In this document: piece after piece, positions 17,696 through 25,444 of the stretch
Numbering within the stretch: position 1 is the first letter of the stretch
Layout of the letters: each line of letters begins with the position of its first letter
From: Aeoliella sp052161615
Lineage (GTDB): Bacteria; Planctomycetota; Planctomycetia; Pirellulales; Lacipirellulaceae
Direction of reading: 5' to 3'
DNA length: 64,000 nucleotides
NCBI RefSeq assembly: GCF_052161615.1
Contig: NZ_CP197417.1
Coordinates: 5,146,001-5,210,000, forward strand
Program-made: the position numbers and the translations under genes
Notes under the pieces: model-generated
Seen by the model: the letters and a program-made list of their open reading frames with translations, nothing else
What the model was told of the DNA's origin: nothing
Databases searched by the model: none

Positions 17696-18033
17696 GCATT
17701 TCGAGTACTGAGGCCACCCAAGTCTTCCCAAACGGCAGATAACCCCGGTCCTTACAGGCCTAGCTCGCCTTATCTCCACTAGGGAGATTCCACAGGCAGC
17801 CTGTTTTCGCTAGACTCCACAATCTACCTGGAAGGGCGGTTTAGTGGGGCAAAAAACGTGCCGCCGCACCCTTGCAGGCCTAGGCGAGTGCCCCTATATT
17901 CAAGCGTTTCCCGTCGTCGGAACCACGACGCCCGTGTCGCGCCGCTTTTGAGCAAGGTGCGGAGGCGTCAAATGACGATGCCCTTTGCTGCAAACCCGCC
18001 GCTTGGCGGAGATGGTATTTGGAGAAAAGCACG
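17696..18033. other. Spacer between tadA and rpmJ
   Basis: No gene was seen. It holds a family A repeat at 17743-17769, a short hairpin (ATCTCC at 17771-17776 with GGAGAT at 17782-17787), and a diverged family A end near 17866-17887. The ribosomal operon promoter probably lies here but no clear -35/-10 pair stands out. Confidence 0.5.
17743..17769 (+). repeat. Family A palindromic repeat, diverged
   Basis: CCCCGGTCCTTACAGGCCTA followed by GCTCGCC, similar to the copy at 17141 but with substitutions in both arms that partly keep the pairing. Confidence 0.55.
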
Positions 18034-18147
18034 ATGAAAGTGCGAGCCAGCGTTAAACGTATGTGCGACAAGTGCAAGGTGGTCCGCCGCCGCGGCGTGA
18101 TCCGCGTTGTGTGCGCGAATCCGCGCCACAAGCAACGCCAGGGCTAG
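18034..18147 (+). CDS. rpmJ: 50S ribosomal protein L36
   Basis: A 37-residue protein starting MKVRASVKRMCDKC, with the zinc ligands C11, C14, C27 and H32 of the zinc-binding form. Its 114 bases make it easy to miss. GGAG lies about 10 bases upstream of ATG 18034. It is the first gene of the alpha-type ribosomal operon here; infA, map and secY, which often precede it, are not in the window. Confidence 0.96.
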   Translation: MKVRASVKRMCDKCKVVRRRGVIRVVCANPRHKQRQG

Positions 18148-18249
18148 ACGCCCGGTTTCGTTGCCTGACCGACCCTGCCCTGCGAATCCGAACAACTGCA
18201 AGCGTCCTCGGGGACGCTTTGAATTCGAGAGTTACTAGAAGGTAATCCT

Positions 18250-18633
18250 ATGCCACGTTTGTTGGGTGTCGACATTCCGGCCAATCGCCCGACCGTTATC
18301 TCGTTGACCTACTTGTACGGGGTGGGCAACCACACCGCACGCGAGTTGTGCCACAAGGCGGGCCTCGATCCGCAGGCCCGTGCCTCGGAGTTGAGCGAAG
18401 ACGAAGTTGCTCGCATTGCCGCATTGCTCGACAAGGACTACCTCGCCGAAGGTCAACTGCGTCGCCAGGTGAGCCAAAACATTTCGCGGCTCCGCGACAT
18501 CGGTTGCTACCGCGGTATTCGCCATCGTCGTGGCCTGCCCGTGCGTGGCCAGCGAACCAAGACCAACGCTCGCACCCGCAAGGGCCCCAAGAAGACGGTG
18601 GCCGGCAAGAAGGGCGTCAAAGACCTGCGTTAA
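18250..18633 (+). CDS. rpsM: 30S ribosomal protein S13
   Basis: A 127-residue head protein of the small subunit contacting the P-site tRNA and the B1 intersubunit bridges. MPRLLGVDIPANRP, the helix-two-turn-helix core, and the C-terminal RGQRTKTNARTRKG are diagnostic. The tail is lysine/arginine-rich, as expected. It is second in the operon, 102 bases after rpmJ, a larger spacing than in most bacteria. Confidence 0.98.
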   Translation: MPRLLGVDIPANRPTVISLTYLYGVGNHTARELCHKAGLDPQARASELSEDEVARIAALLDKDYLAEGQLRRQVSQNISRLRDIGCYRGIRHRRGLPVRGQRTKTNARTRKGPKKTVAGKKGVKDLR

Positions 18634-18702
18634 CCGCCAGTTCAGTTCCCAGCAAACCAACATACAGCGTAAGCTCATTCCCGCGACGGAGATTATTGGC
18701 GG

Positions 18703-19101
18703 ATGGCCAAGCAAACTACCAGCAAAGACAAGACCAAGAAGCGCATCAAGCGCAATGTGGCCGTGGGCATTGCCCACGTCGTGGCGACGTTCAACAACAC
18801 GACCGTCACCATCACCGACACCAAGGGCGATACCCTGTGCTGGGCCAGTGCTGGCACCAGTGGTTTCAAGGGAAGTCGCAAGAGCACCCCGTTCGCCGGT
18901 CAGTGTGCCGCTCAGCAGGCCGCCGAGAAGGCCAAGAAGTACGGCATGCGGGACGTGGACGTAAAAGTCCGTGGTCCTGGTAGCGGTCGCGAAAGCGCCA
19001 TCACTGCCCTCGAAGCCGCCGGCCTGAAGGTCAAGAGCATCGAAGACGTGACCCCACTGCCGCACAACGGCTGCCGTCCCCGCAAGAAGCGTCGCGTCTA
19101 G
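18703..19101 (+). CDS. rpsK: 30S ribosomal protein S11
   Basis: A 132-residue platform protein. Segments GIAHVVATFNNTTVTITDT, GFKGSRKSTPFA and the C-terminal DVTPLPHNGCRPRKKRRV are the usual S11 signatures. The N-terminus is extended by basic residues. It lies 69 bases after rpsM and 157 bases before rpsD; the latter spacer carries a large stem-loop. Confidence 0.98.
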   Translation: MAKQTTSKDKTKKRIKRNVAVGIAHVVATFNNTTVTITDTKGDTLCWASAGTSGFKGSRKSTPFAGQCAAQQAAEKAKKYGMRDVDVKVRGPGSGRESAITALEAAGLKVKSIEDVTPLPHNGCRPRKKRRV

Positions 19102-19122
19102 TTTCTGGTCAAGCCGAACTTT

Positions 19123-19182
19123 TTGAGTTGCGATCTCTTAGCTTCTCCGAAAGTTCTGGCCGATTGCCAGATCGCAACACAA
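19123..19182 (+). promoter_or_regulatory. Stem-loop in the rpsK-rpsD spacer, candidate S4 control element
   Basis: GTTGCGATCT at 19127-19136 pairs perfectly with AGATCGCAAC at 19169-19178, and flanking TTTTGA/ACAAAA extend this to about 16 pairs with one mismatch. A loop of 32 bases contains smaller pairings (GGC/GCC). There is no T-run after it, so it is not a typical terminator. S4 autoregulates its own operon in E. coli and Bacillus by binding leader RNA, so a similar role is a reasonable inference. Confidence 0.5.
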
Positions 19183-19258
19183 AAAGATTCGTTTGACAAA
19201 GTACTAAGCGGCCAGCGGCCCCTTCAGACAACACTTAACACTCAACGACCAAGTAAGT

Positions 19259-19888
19259 ATGGCCAGGTATACCGGACCCGTTTGCCGACTTTGCCGCCGC
19301 GACGGCATGAAGCTGTTCCTCAAGGGCACTCGCTGCGACACCGCGAAATGTGCTTTCGAGCGACGCGACAGCCCGCCAGGTATGCACACCGGCCGGCGTG
19401 GCAAGCCGACTGACTACGCGATCCATCTGCGCGAGAAGCAGAAGGTGAAGCATTATTATGGCGTGCTGGAGCGTCAGTTCCGCCGCTACTTTGCCGAGGC
19501 CGAGCGTCAACAAGGCAACACCGGCGACAACCTGCTCACGTTGCTCGAGCGTCGTCTGGACAACGTGGTGCACCGCTTGGGCTTCGGTCTGAGCCGCGCC
19601 CAGGCTCGCCAGATGGTGAACCATGGCCACATCACGATCAACGGCACGACCTGCGACATTCCGAGCTACCAAGTTCGCCCCGGCGACGTGATTCGCGTTC
19701 GCAATCGTGCTTCGAGCCTTGAATGTGTCCGCCAGGCGCTTGGCGAAGGCCAAGGTCGCGATATTCCCGACTACCTGTCGGTGGACCGCGATGGTGTACC
19801 GGAAGGTATCGTCGGCCGCATTCCGGGCCCCGATGACATCTCGCTGCCAGTGCAGACGCAACTGATCGTCGAGCTTTGCTCGCGCTAA
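19259..19888 (+). CDS. rpsD: 30S ribosomal protein S4
   Basis: A 209-residue primary-binding protein of the small subunit. It is the zinc-containing form: C9, C12, C26 and C31 in the N-terminal domain. The S4 RNA-binding domain is seen around residues 97-155 (LDNVVHRLGFGLSRAQARQMVNHGHITING). Besides nucleating 16S assembly, S4 is the usual translational repressor of the alpha operon. The start ATG 19259 follows AAGTAAGT, a weak ribosome-binding stretch, and lies 77 bases past the stem-loop. Confidence 0.98.
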   Translation: MARYTGPVCRLCRRDGMKLFLKGTRCDTAKCAFERRDSPPGMHTGRRGKPTDYAIHLREKQKVKHYYGVLERQFRRYFAEAERQQGNTGDNLLTLLERRLDNVVHRLGFGLSRAQARQMVNHGHITINGTTCDIPSYQVRPGDVIRVRNRASSLECVRQALGEGQGRDIPDYLSVDRDGVPEGIVGRIPGPDDISLPVQTQLIVELCSR

Positions 19889-19975
19889 ACAAACCACAAA
19901 AAAACGCGACACCGTGGGCCACTGGCCAGTAGGTGCTCGTACTTCGTCCTTATTTCCCTCTGTGGGAGGTTTTCG

Positions 19976-20968
19976 ATGCATATTCGTTGGCGTGGCCTGG
20001 AACTTCCTAGTGTGGTTGTATGCGAGCAGGAATCGCTCACCAGCACTTATGGCAAGTTTATCGCTGAGCCGTTCGAGCGTGGCTTCGGCACCACCGTGGG
20101 TAACGGCCTGCGTCGCATCCTGCTTTCGAGCCTCGAAGGCAGCGCTGTCACGCAGATCAAGATCCACAACGCCCAGCACGAGTTCACAACCGTTCGCGGT
20201 GTGCTCGAAGATGTCACGGACATCGTACTGAACGTCAAATCGCTGGTGGTGAAGAACCACAGCGAGTCGACCAAGGTGCTGCGTGTCGAGCGCAATACGG
20301 CTGGCGAGATCAAGGCCAGCGACATCATGACCGACGACAGCGTCGAGATCATCAACAAAGACCACGTCATCGCCACGCTGACCGACAACGTGCCGTTCGT
20401 GATGGAAATGGTGGTCGAGAACGGTCGCGGCTACGTTCCTTCGAGCGAGCACAGCGACAACGTTCAGGAAGTCGGCATCATTCCGATCGACGCCATCTTC
20501 AGCCCGGTTCTGCGTGTTCGCTACCAGGTCGAAGAAACCCGTGTCGGTCAGAAGACGAACTACGACAAGCTGACCATCGAGATCACCACCGATGGTTCGT
20601 TGGGCCCCGAGATGGCATTGGTCGAATCGGCGAAGATTCTTCGTAAGCATCTCAACCCGTTCGTCCAGTACTCGACTCTTGGTCCGCAAGTGCGTACCCC
20701 GACGCGTGCGGCCGTTGCCGAGAATACCGATCCCGGCCTCGACTCGAAGCTGAACCTCCCCATCGCCGAACTAAAGCTGTCGGTGCGGGCCAGCAATTGC
20801 CTGGAAAGCGAAAACATCCTGACGGTCCGCGAGTTGGTTTCGCGTAGCGAAGACGCACTCCTCGAAGTGCGTAACTTCGGCGAAACCACGCTGACCGAAG
20901 TCCGCGAGAAGCTTAGCGACCTTGGTCTGCATCTTGGCATGAAGGTGCCGATGCACGCTGGCGTCTAA
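19976..20968 (+). CDS. rpoA: DNA-directed RNA polymerase subunit alpha
   Basis: A 330-residue subunit. The N-terminal domain carries the dimerisation motif GFGTTVGNGLRRILLSSL and the beta/beta-prime contact region; a linker at about residues 235-260 joins the C-terminal domain, with helix-hairpin-helix segments (LKLSVRASNCL, ILTVRELV, LLEVRNFGETTLTEV) that contact UP elements and activators. ATG 19976 follows GGGAGG at good spacing. The position between rpsD and rplQ is standard. Confidence 0.98.
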   Translation: MHIRWRGLELPSVVVCEQESLTSTYGKFIAEPFERGFGTTVGNGLRRILLSSLEGSAVTQIKIHNAQHEFTTVRGVLEDVTDIVLNVKSLVVKNHSESTKVLRVERNTAGEIKASDIMTDDSVEIINKDHVIATLTDNVPFVMEMVVENGRGYVPSSEHSDNVQEVGIIPIDAIFSPVLRVRYQVEETRVGQKTNYDKLTIEITTDGSLGPEMALVESAKILRKHLNPFVQYSTLGPQVRTPTRAAVAENTDPGLDSKLNLPIAELKLSVRASNCLESENILTVRELVSRSEDALLEVRNFGETTLTEVREKLSDLGLHLGMKVPMHAGV

Positions 20969-21051
20969 GCTCACCCCGAGACAGCAGGCTCCATCGCGGC
21001 TGTCACGACAAACATACCCACCATCGTCTCTTATTCGCAAAGTATAGAGTC

Positions 21052-21675
21052 ATGCGACATCGACGCACCGGCCGTAAGTTGGGCCGCAATCCGAAGCATC
21101 AACGAGCATTGCTCCGCAGCCTGGCGAGCGAATTGATCCTCACCGAGCGCGATCCCGAGCATCCCTTGTTCGACAAGACGCTGTCTCGCAACGCCCCGTC
21201 GCCCCCTAAGGTACGCGGACGTATCACGACGACCTTGGCGAAGGCCAAGGAAGTTCGTCCGTTCATCGAGCGGTGCGTAACGATTGCCCGTAAGGCCCAG
21301 GCTCCACTGGAGGCTGCTGCCGCGCTGGAGACTCAGGCCGACTATCGCAGCGATGCGTGGAAGGCTTGGCGGACCAGCGAGAAGTACTCGCAGTGGAACG
21401 CCGCGATGGCTCCCGCCGTGACCATGCGTCGCCGGTTGATCCAGCTGCTGGGCAACAAGGAAGCCGTCGAGATCCTGATCGACGAGATTGCCCCGCGCTT
21501 CATGGACCGCCCGGGTGGTTACACCCGTATTGTCCACTTGGCCAAGCCCCGTCTGGGCGATGCCGGCCCTCAAGCGATTATCGAATTCGTCGGCATCCGC
21601 GACCGCAGTGCTCCCAAGGCACAGCGTCCGACCTTCGATTCCGAAGCCGAATCGACCGAGGCAGCGAAGAGCTAG
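21052..21675 (+). CDS. rplQ: 50S ribosomal protein L17, enlarged form
   Basis: The start MRHRRTGRKLGRNPKHQRALLRSL and the later PRFMDRPGGYTRI and AIIEFVG segments are clear L17 signatures. At 207 residues it is far longer than the usual 115-130. Extra sequence occurs near residues 33-57 (after LILTERD) and near 85-117 (containing WKAWRTSEKYSQWNA), plus an acidic C-terminal tail of about 25 residues. It ends the operon, with a strong terminator 20 bases later. Confidence 0.95.
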   Translation: MRHRRTGRKLGRNPKHQRALLRSLASELILTERDPEHPLFDKTLSRNAPSPPKVRGRITTTLAKAKEVRPFIERCVTIARKAQAPLEAAAALETQADYRSDAWKAWRTSEKYSQWNAAMAPAVTMRRRLIQLLGNKEAVEILIDEIAPRFMDRPGGYTRIVHLAKPRLGDAGPQAIIEFVGIRDRSAPKAQRPTFDSEAESTEAAKS

Positions 21676-21694
21676 CTCTTCCGAAAAACTACCT

Positions 21695-21742
21695 AGTCCA
21701 GCTCCCAGTTCGCTTAACGACTGGGAGCTGGACTTTTTTTTT
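21695..21742 (+). terminator. Rho-independent terminator of the ribosomal protein operon
   Basis: A perfect 15-bp stem (AGTCCAGCTCCCAGT at 21695-21709 with its complement at 21720-21734), a 10-base loop and a run of nine T residues. It follows rplQ by about 20 bases. Confidence 0.95.
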
Positions 21743-21761
21743 GCGCTGTGCCTTTGGGCAA

Positions 21762-22778
21762 TCACGACCAGCCTTCGAGAACGATCTTGCCGATCGTGCG
21801 ACCGGACTCGAGCGCTCGATGGGCTCGACGCAAGTTCTCTGCGTTGATGGGGGTCATGAGTTCTCCCACTGTCCCGCGGATGCGCCCCTCGTCGATCCAA
21901 TCGGCGACACGGGAAAGCAAGCGGTGCTGCTCGATCATGTCGGGAGTTTGGAACATTGATCGCGTGAACATGAACTCCCAAACCAGGGATGCCGACTTGG
22001 ATTTCATCACGTTCTGAGCGAGCGGCTCTTTGTTATCGACCAGCAGGACGACCTTGCCCTGCGGCCGAATCAGATCGACGACCGCGTTCCAGTGGGCATC
22101 GGTGCTGTTGAAAACGGCGATGTGGTCGACGAACTGAAGGCCAAGCTGCTCGATCTGCGGCTTGAGGGGCGCGAAGTGGTTGATGACGTGGTCGGCGCCG
22201 AGGTCCTTAACCCACTGAATGGATTCGGGGCGCGAAGCCGTGGCAATGCCACGCAGGCCGGCGATCTTGGCGAGCTGAATGCCGATGGAGCCCATGCCGC
22301 CAGCCCCCCCGATGATCAGCAGTGTTTCTCCCGCATTGCGGCCTTCGACATCGATCCCCAACCGTTCAAAGAACGACTCATAAGCCGTGATCGCGGTGAG
22401 GGGTATGGCGGCCGCTTGAGCGAAGTCGAGCGATCGTGGCTTATGGGCCACGATTCGCTCGTCTACGAGTTGGTACTCGGCGTTGCAGCCCGGCCGCGTG
22501 AGATCGCCGGCGTAGAACACTTCGTCGCCGGGGGCGAACATCGTCACCTCAGGACCGACGGACTCGACCACGCCGGCCGCGTCCCAACCGAGCACCTTTG
22601 GCGTACGCTCGATCTTGTCCTTGGGGGCACGGACCTTCGTATCCACCGGATTCACGGCGATCGCCCGCACCGCGACGAGCAAGTCCCGCCCCGTTGGCGA
22701 AGACCTTTCGAGCTCGATATCGACCAGAGAATCGGGGTCCTCAATCGGGAGATAGCGGGTCAGTCCGACAGCTTTCAT
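21762..22778 (-). CDS. Zinc-type alcohol dehydrogenase-like / quinone oxidoreductase
   Basis: An MDR-superfamily protein of 338 residues. The GroES-like N-terminal domain (residues 1-135) has GWDAAGVVESVG and APGDEVFYAGDL; the Rossmann domain has GGAGGMGSIGIQLAKIAG near residue 157. It lacks the structural-zinc Cys cluster, as in the zinc-free quinone reductase branch known as zinc-type alcohol dehydrogenase-like proteins. It is likely to reduce quinones or enones with NADPH. It is third in a minus-strand operon after the SnoaL-like and NIPSNAP genes, divergent from an HxlR regulator, which fits an electrophile response. Confidence 0.87.
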   Translation of the reverse strand: MKAVGLTRYLPIEDPDSLVDIELERSSPTGRDLLVAVRAIAVNPVDTKVRAPKDKIERTPKVLGWDAAGVVESVGPEVTMFAPGDEVFYAGDLTRPGCNAEYQLVDERIVAHKPRSLDFAQAAAIPLTAITAYESFFERLGIDVEGRNAGETLLIIGGAGGMGSIGIQLAKIAGLRGIATASRPESIQWVKDLGADHVINHFAPLKPQIEQLGLQFVDHIAVFNSTDAHWNAVVDLIRPQGKVVLLVDNKEPLAQNVMKSKSASLVWEFMFTRSMFQTPDMIEQHRLLSRVADWIDEGRIRGTVGELMTPINAENLRRAHRALESGRTIGKIVLEGWS

Positions 22779-22802
22779 CGGGGGCCTCGGCGCAGGTCGT
22801 AA

Positions 22803-23282
22803 TTATTGAAGGGGTGAGTAGTCCGTAGGACTGAGCATCACCGATTCAATCTTCGAGGTCAACTTGCCATCGACTTCCGAATCCTTAACGACGTTTAGGA
22901 AATCAGGATCAGCGGCGACTCCCTTCACTAGCATCTTGTCGCGACTCGCTTGGTCGGGGTACGCCACGATGTAGTAGAGCTGCTTCTCGCCCTCCGCATT
23001 CTCAGTGTCCCAGTAACCAACGCTCTTGATGCCGTGCTTCTCGAAGAACTTGAGCGTGTGGTCGCGGAACCGCTTGTGGAGAGCTTCCATTTTCCCGGGA
23101 GCCGCGGTGTAGATACGGAGTTCATACGCTTGTGTGGACTTGTCCGGTTCGCCAGCCGAGACCTTGGATGGCTCGGCGGATTCCGGTTTGTCGTCGGCCG
23201 AAGCTTGCAACACAAGCAATGCCGCCACGGTGAGGGACAAGGTAACAATAGCGGCAGTGGACTTAGGGGAATGGTTCATCAT
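22803..23282 (-). CDS. Secreted NIPSNAP family protein
   Basis: A 159-residue protein with a signal peptide (about residues 1-29, ending QASA) and a single NIPSNAP dimeric alpha-beta barrel domain (YELRIYTAAPGKMEALHKRFRDHT through VAYPDQASRDKM). NIPSNAP members are small ferredoxin-like barrels without a firm biochemical role in bacteria. Its ATG overlaps the stop of the upstream SnoaL-like gene by four bases (ATGA), indicating translational coupling. The next gene is the oxidoreductase at 24 bases. Confidence 0.87.
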   Translation of the reverse strand: MMNHSPKSTAAIVTLSLTVAALLVLQASADDKPESAEPSKVSAGEPDKSTQAYELRIYTAAPGKMEALHKRFRDHTLKFFEKHGIKSVGYWDTENAEGEKQLYYIVAYPDQASRDKMLVKGVAADPDFLNVVKDSEVDGKLTSKIESVMLSPTDYSPLQ

Positions 23283-23605
23283 TGAATCTCCAGCGTGGTG
23301 ATTTGGTCGTTATCGATTTCAAAACAAAACCCGAGCTCGATCGGGCTGCCTGGAAACGAGCCTTCCAGATGGCAGTTCACACGGAACTGGTTGCCCTGCT
23401 GCGTGACGTCGAGCGGTTGGCAGGTGTAGGTGTACTTCGCGGCGGCTTCGGCCCGCCAACGGCGGATTGCTTCCCTGCCATGATAGGCGTGGCTCTCGTC
23501 CTTCACGACCGCGTTGTCCGCAAAGCATTCGACGATCGACATGGACCCGAGGCGGTCGGCCTCGAAGTAGGCATCAATTATCGGGGGAAGTGTGAGGGTG
23601 GGCAT
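23279..23605 (-). CDS. SnoaL-like / nuclear transport factor 2 family protein
   Basis: A 108-residue cone-fold protein. The N-terminal helix with IIDAYFEADR, the motif CFADNAVVKDESHAYHGREAIRRW and the C-terminal beta sheet are typical of NTF2/SnoaL-like domains. Members range from polyketide cyclases to small-molecule isomerases; this one carries no diagnostic catalytic pair I can assign. It leads the operon read towards the NIPSNAP and oxidoreductase genes and faces the HxlR regulator gene. Confidence 0.85.
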   Translation of the reverse strand: MPTLTLPPIIDAYFEADRLGSMSIVECFADNAVVKDESHAYHGREAIRRWRAEAAAKYTYTCQPLDVTQQGNQFRVNCHLEGSFPGSPIELGFCFEIDNDQITTLEIQ

Positions 23606-23651
23606 TGTTGACCTTCTAAACGGAGAGGGGAAACAGGCTGCAACTCAAGGC

Positions 23652-23682
23652 ACTTTACGAACACAGCTTTATTTTGTAAAGT
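23652..23682. promoter_or_regulatory. Inverted repeat between SnoaL-like and HxlR genes, candidate operator
   Basis: ACTTTAC at 23652-23658 and GTAAAGT at 23676-23682 form a perfect 7-bp inverted repeat with a 17-base AT-rich spacer, sitting in the divergent promoter region. HxlR-type regulators are usually self-regulating from such sites; binding here is inferred. Confidence 0.5.
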
Positions 23683-23723
23683 AGATTCTCAATGCAAACC
23701 TACTTTCCGAAGGGAAACAACGC

Positions 23724-24065
23724 ATGGCAAAACGCGAGCCGGCCCTCGAGAACGACCATGAGCCCCTTCAGAAACTGATGGCCATTCTGGCCAGCCCGTG
23801 GACACTGCTGCTGTTGCACCGGCTGCACATGGAGGGGCCCAAACGATTTGGCGAGCTCCGGCGACGTCTGGGTCGGATCTCAACGAAAACTCTCACCGAG
23901 CGGCTTCGGCTGCTGGAGGCCGAGGGCTGGCTCACGCGGCACTACGAACCGACGGTGCCGCCTCAAGTGACGTACGCCATTACGCCCAAGGTGCTCGAAC
24001 TCGATGGGGTGATGCAGGAACTCGACCGGATCGCCGAGCGGTGGTACGGCAACGACAAGCCCTAA
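23724..24065 (+). CDS. HxlR family transcriptional regulator
   Basis: A 113-residue winged-helix protein. The features KLMAILASPWTLLLLHRLHMEGPKRFGELRRRL and ISTKTLTERLRLLEAEGWLTRHYEPTVPPQVTYAIT are typical of HxlR (MarR-like) regulators; the usual conserved N-terminal Cys of the YodB/HypR redox sensors is absent from the first helix region, as no Cys is present in the protein at all. The gene is divergent from the SnoaL-NIPSNAP-oxidoreductase operon, its likely target. Confidence 0.9.
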   Translation: MAKREPALENDHEPLQKLMAILASPWTLLLLHRLHMEGPKRFGELRRRLGRISTKTLTERLRLLEAEGWLTRHYEPTVPPQVTYAITPKVLELDGVMQELDRIAERWYGNDKP

Positions 24066-24092
24066 AAGTCACTTTGCTACCACCGACTCTAT

Positions 24093-24121
24093 TGACTTGC
24101 AATTAATTTACACATAAACTA
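24093..24121 (+). promoter_or_regulatory. Candidate promoter of the MarR gene
   Basis: TTGACT (24093-24098) and TAAACT (24116-24121) are 17 bases apart. The shared 19-bp motif overlaps the -10 element. Confidence 0.6.
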
Positions 24122-24126
24122 TCTAC
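24108..24126 (+). promoter_or_regulatory. Shared 19-bp motif, copy upstream of the MarR gene
   Basis: TTTACACATAAACTATCTA. It matches 16 of 19 bases of the copy at 24657-24675 before the pirin gene. It covers the -10 region, the right place for repressor binding. Confidence 0.6.
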
Positions 24127-24160
24127 ACGACACGCTTTTGAACGCCGGACCACGACTCCA

Positions 24161-24631
24161 ATGACCAACATCACTCTTCAGCACGAGCTCAAAAAGCGAA
24201 ACGCCTTCGACTCCCTGGAGCAAGAGGCGGCGCTCAACCTGATTCGTACGGCCGACCAGATTGAAAATCGCTTGGGGCGATTGCTCCGCGAGTTCGGCCT
24301 GACAATGTCGCAGTACAACGTGCTTCGCATCCTGAGAGGGGAGGGGGCTCCGCTGCCGTCGCTTGAAATCGCCGACCGCATGATTCGCGTGGTGCCAGCA
24401 ATCACCGGTTTGATCGACCGCCTGGAAAAGCAGGAGCTTGTAACTCGCCGGCGCTGTGAAGAAGATCGTCGAATCGTTTTCGTCGAGATTACCACCAAGG
24501 GAGTGAAGCTACTCGCCAAGATCGACACGCCGCTTACCGAGTTCCATAAGACGTTGCTAGGACATCTCTCACGCAAGGATCTCAAGGAGCTTACCAGGCT
24601 GACCCAATTGTCTCGATCGGCCACAAAGTGA
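24161..24631 (+). CDS. MarR family transcriptional regulator
   Basis: A 156-residue winged-helix dimer. The helices around residues 45-95 (LTMSQYNVLRILRGEGAPLPSLEIADRMIRVVPAITGLIDRLEKQELVTRRRCEEDRRIVFVEIT) contain the DRR wing motif of MarR proteins. It is a repressor in most members, released by small phenolic ligands or oxidation; no Cys in the sensing helices supports the ligand route. It lies just upstream of pirin and the isochorismatase-fold gene, its likely targets. Confidence 0.92.
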   Translation: MTNITLQHELKKRNAFDSLEQEAALNLIRTADQIENRLGRLLREFGLTMSQYNVLRILRGEGAPLPSLEIADRMIRVVPAITGLIDRLEKQELVTRRRCEEDRRIVFVEITTKGVKLLAKIDTPLTEFHKTLLGHLSRKDLKELTRLTQLSRSATK

Positions 24632-24651
24632 ACCGTCCCTTTTTTTAACCG

Positions 24652-24675
24652 TATACTTTACATATCAACTATCCA
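24652..24675 (+). promoter_or_regulatory. Promoter -10 element and shared motif before the pirin gene
   Basis: TATACT at 24652-24657 is a good -10 element. TTTACATATCAACTATCCA at 24657-24675 is the second copy of the 19-bp motif seen before the MarR gene. The pirin ATG follows 24 bases later. Confidence 0.6.
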
Positions 24676-24698
24676 TCAGTAGCCCAAGGAGCCCTACG

Positions 24699-25397
24699 AT
24701 GTTCACAATCCGCAAAGCATCCGATCGCGGCCACGCCAATCACGGTTGGTTGAACGCTTACCACACGTTCTCGTTCGCCGACTACTACGACCCGCACCAC
24801 GTGCACTTCCGCTCGCTGCGTGTGATGAACGAGGATCGCGTGGCCCCAGGACAGGGCTTTGGTGCCCATCCGCACCGCGACATGGAGATCGTCACTTACG
24901 TCCTTGAGGGTGCCCTGGAACACAAGGATTCCATGGGCAATGGCGACGTGCTGCGGCCCGGGGAGTTCCAACACATGTCGGCAGGCTCGGGCGTGCAGCA
25001 CAGCGAGTTCAATCCGTCGACAACCGAGCCAACCCACCTCTACCAGATCTGGCTGTTGCCCTCGGAGAAGAACCTCACGCCGAGCTACTCGCAGCGACGG
25101 TTCGACGTGGCTGGCCGGCAGAACCAGTGGCAGCTAGTGGCGTCGCCCGACGGAGCTTCGGATTCGCTACGCATCCACCAGGACGCGAAGATTCACTTGG
25201 CGAATCTCGACGCCGGACACGGCCTCGATTACCGCCTGGAGCCAGACCGGCACGCGTGGCTGCAGGTGCTTCGCGGCAGCTTAACCGTTAATGGCCACGA
25301 ACTCGGTACCAGCGATGGTTTGGCAGTGAGCGATGAGCAACTGCTGACGCTCACGACTACGAGCAACGCCGAGGTGATGCTGTTCGACCTCAATTGA
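24699..25397 (+). CDS. Pirin family protein, YhhW-like
   Basis: A 232-residue bicupin. The N-terminal cupin has metal ligands in HPHRDME and the later HSEFN (pirin ligand pattern two His, one His, one Glu). YhhW-type pirins act as quercetin 2,3-dioxygenases in vitro. The segment IRKASDRGHANHGWLNAYHTFSFADYYDP is highly characteristic of this group. Start ATG 24699 follows AAGGAG. It stands between the MarR gene and a hydrolase gene, a frequent stress-operon grouping. Confidence 0.93.
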   Translation: MFTIRKASDRGHANHGWLNAYHTFSFADYYDPHHVHFRSLRVMNEDRVAPGQGFGAHPHRDMEIVTYVLEGALEHKDSMGNGDVLRPGEFQHMSAGSGVQHSEFNPSTTEPTHLYQIWLLPSEKNLTPSYSQRRFDVAGRQNQWQLVASPDGASDSLRIHQDAKIHLANLDAGHGLDYRLEPDRHAWLQVLRGSLTVNGHELGTSDGLAVSDEQLLTLTTTSNAEVMLFDLN

Positions 25398-25444
25398 CGA
25401 ATCGCAAATCGTTCTTCTTAACCTATCCAATGGAGACTCAAAAC

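Noticed and set aside
19235..20689. Long minus-strand open frame of 484 codons opposite rpsD and rpoA
   Set aside because: It is a shadow of the well-conserved ribosomal and polymerase genes on the plus strand, produced by high GC and codon bias. The translation has no family character.
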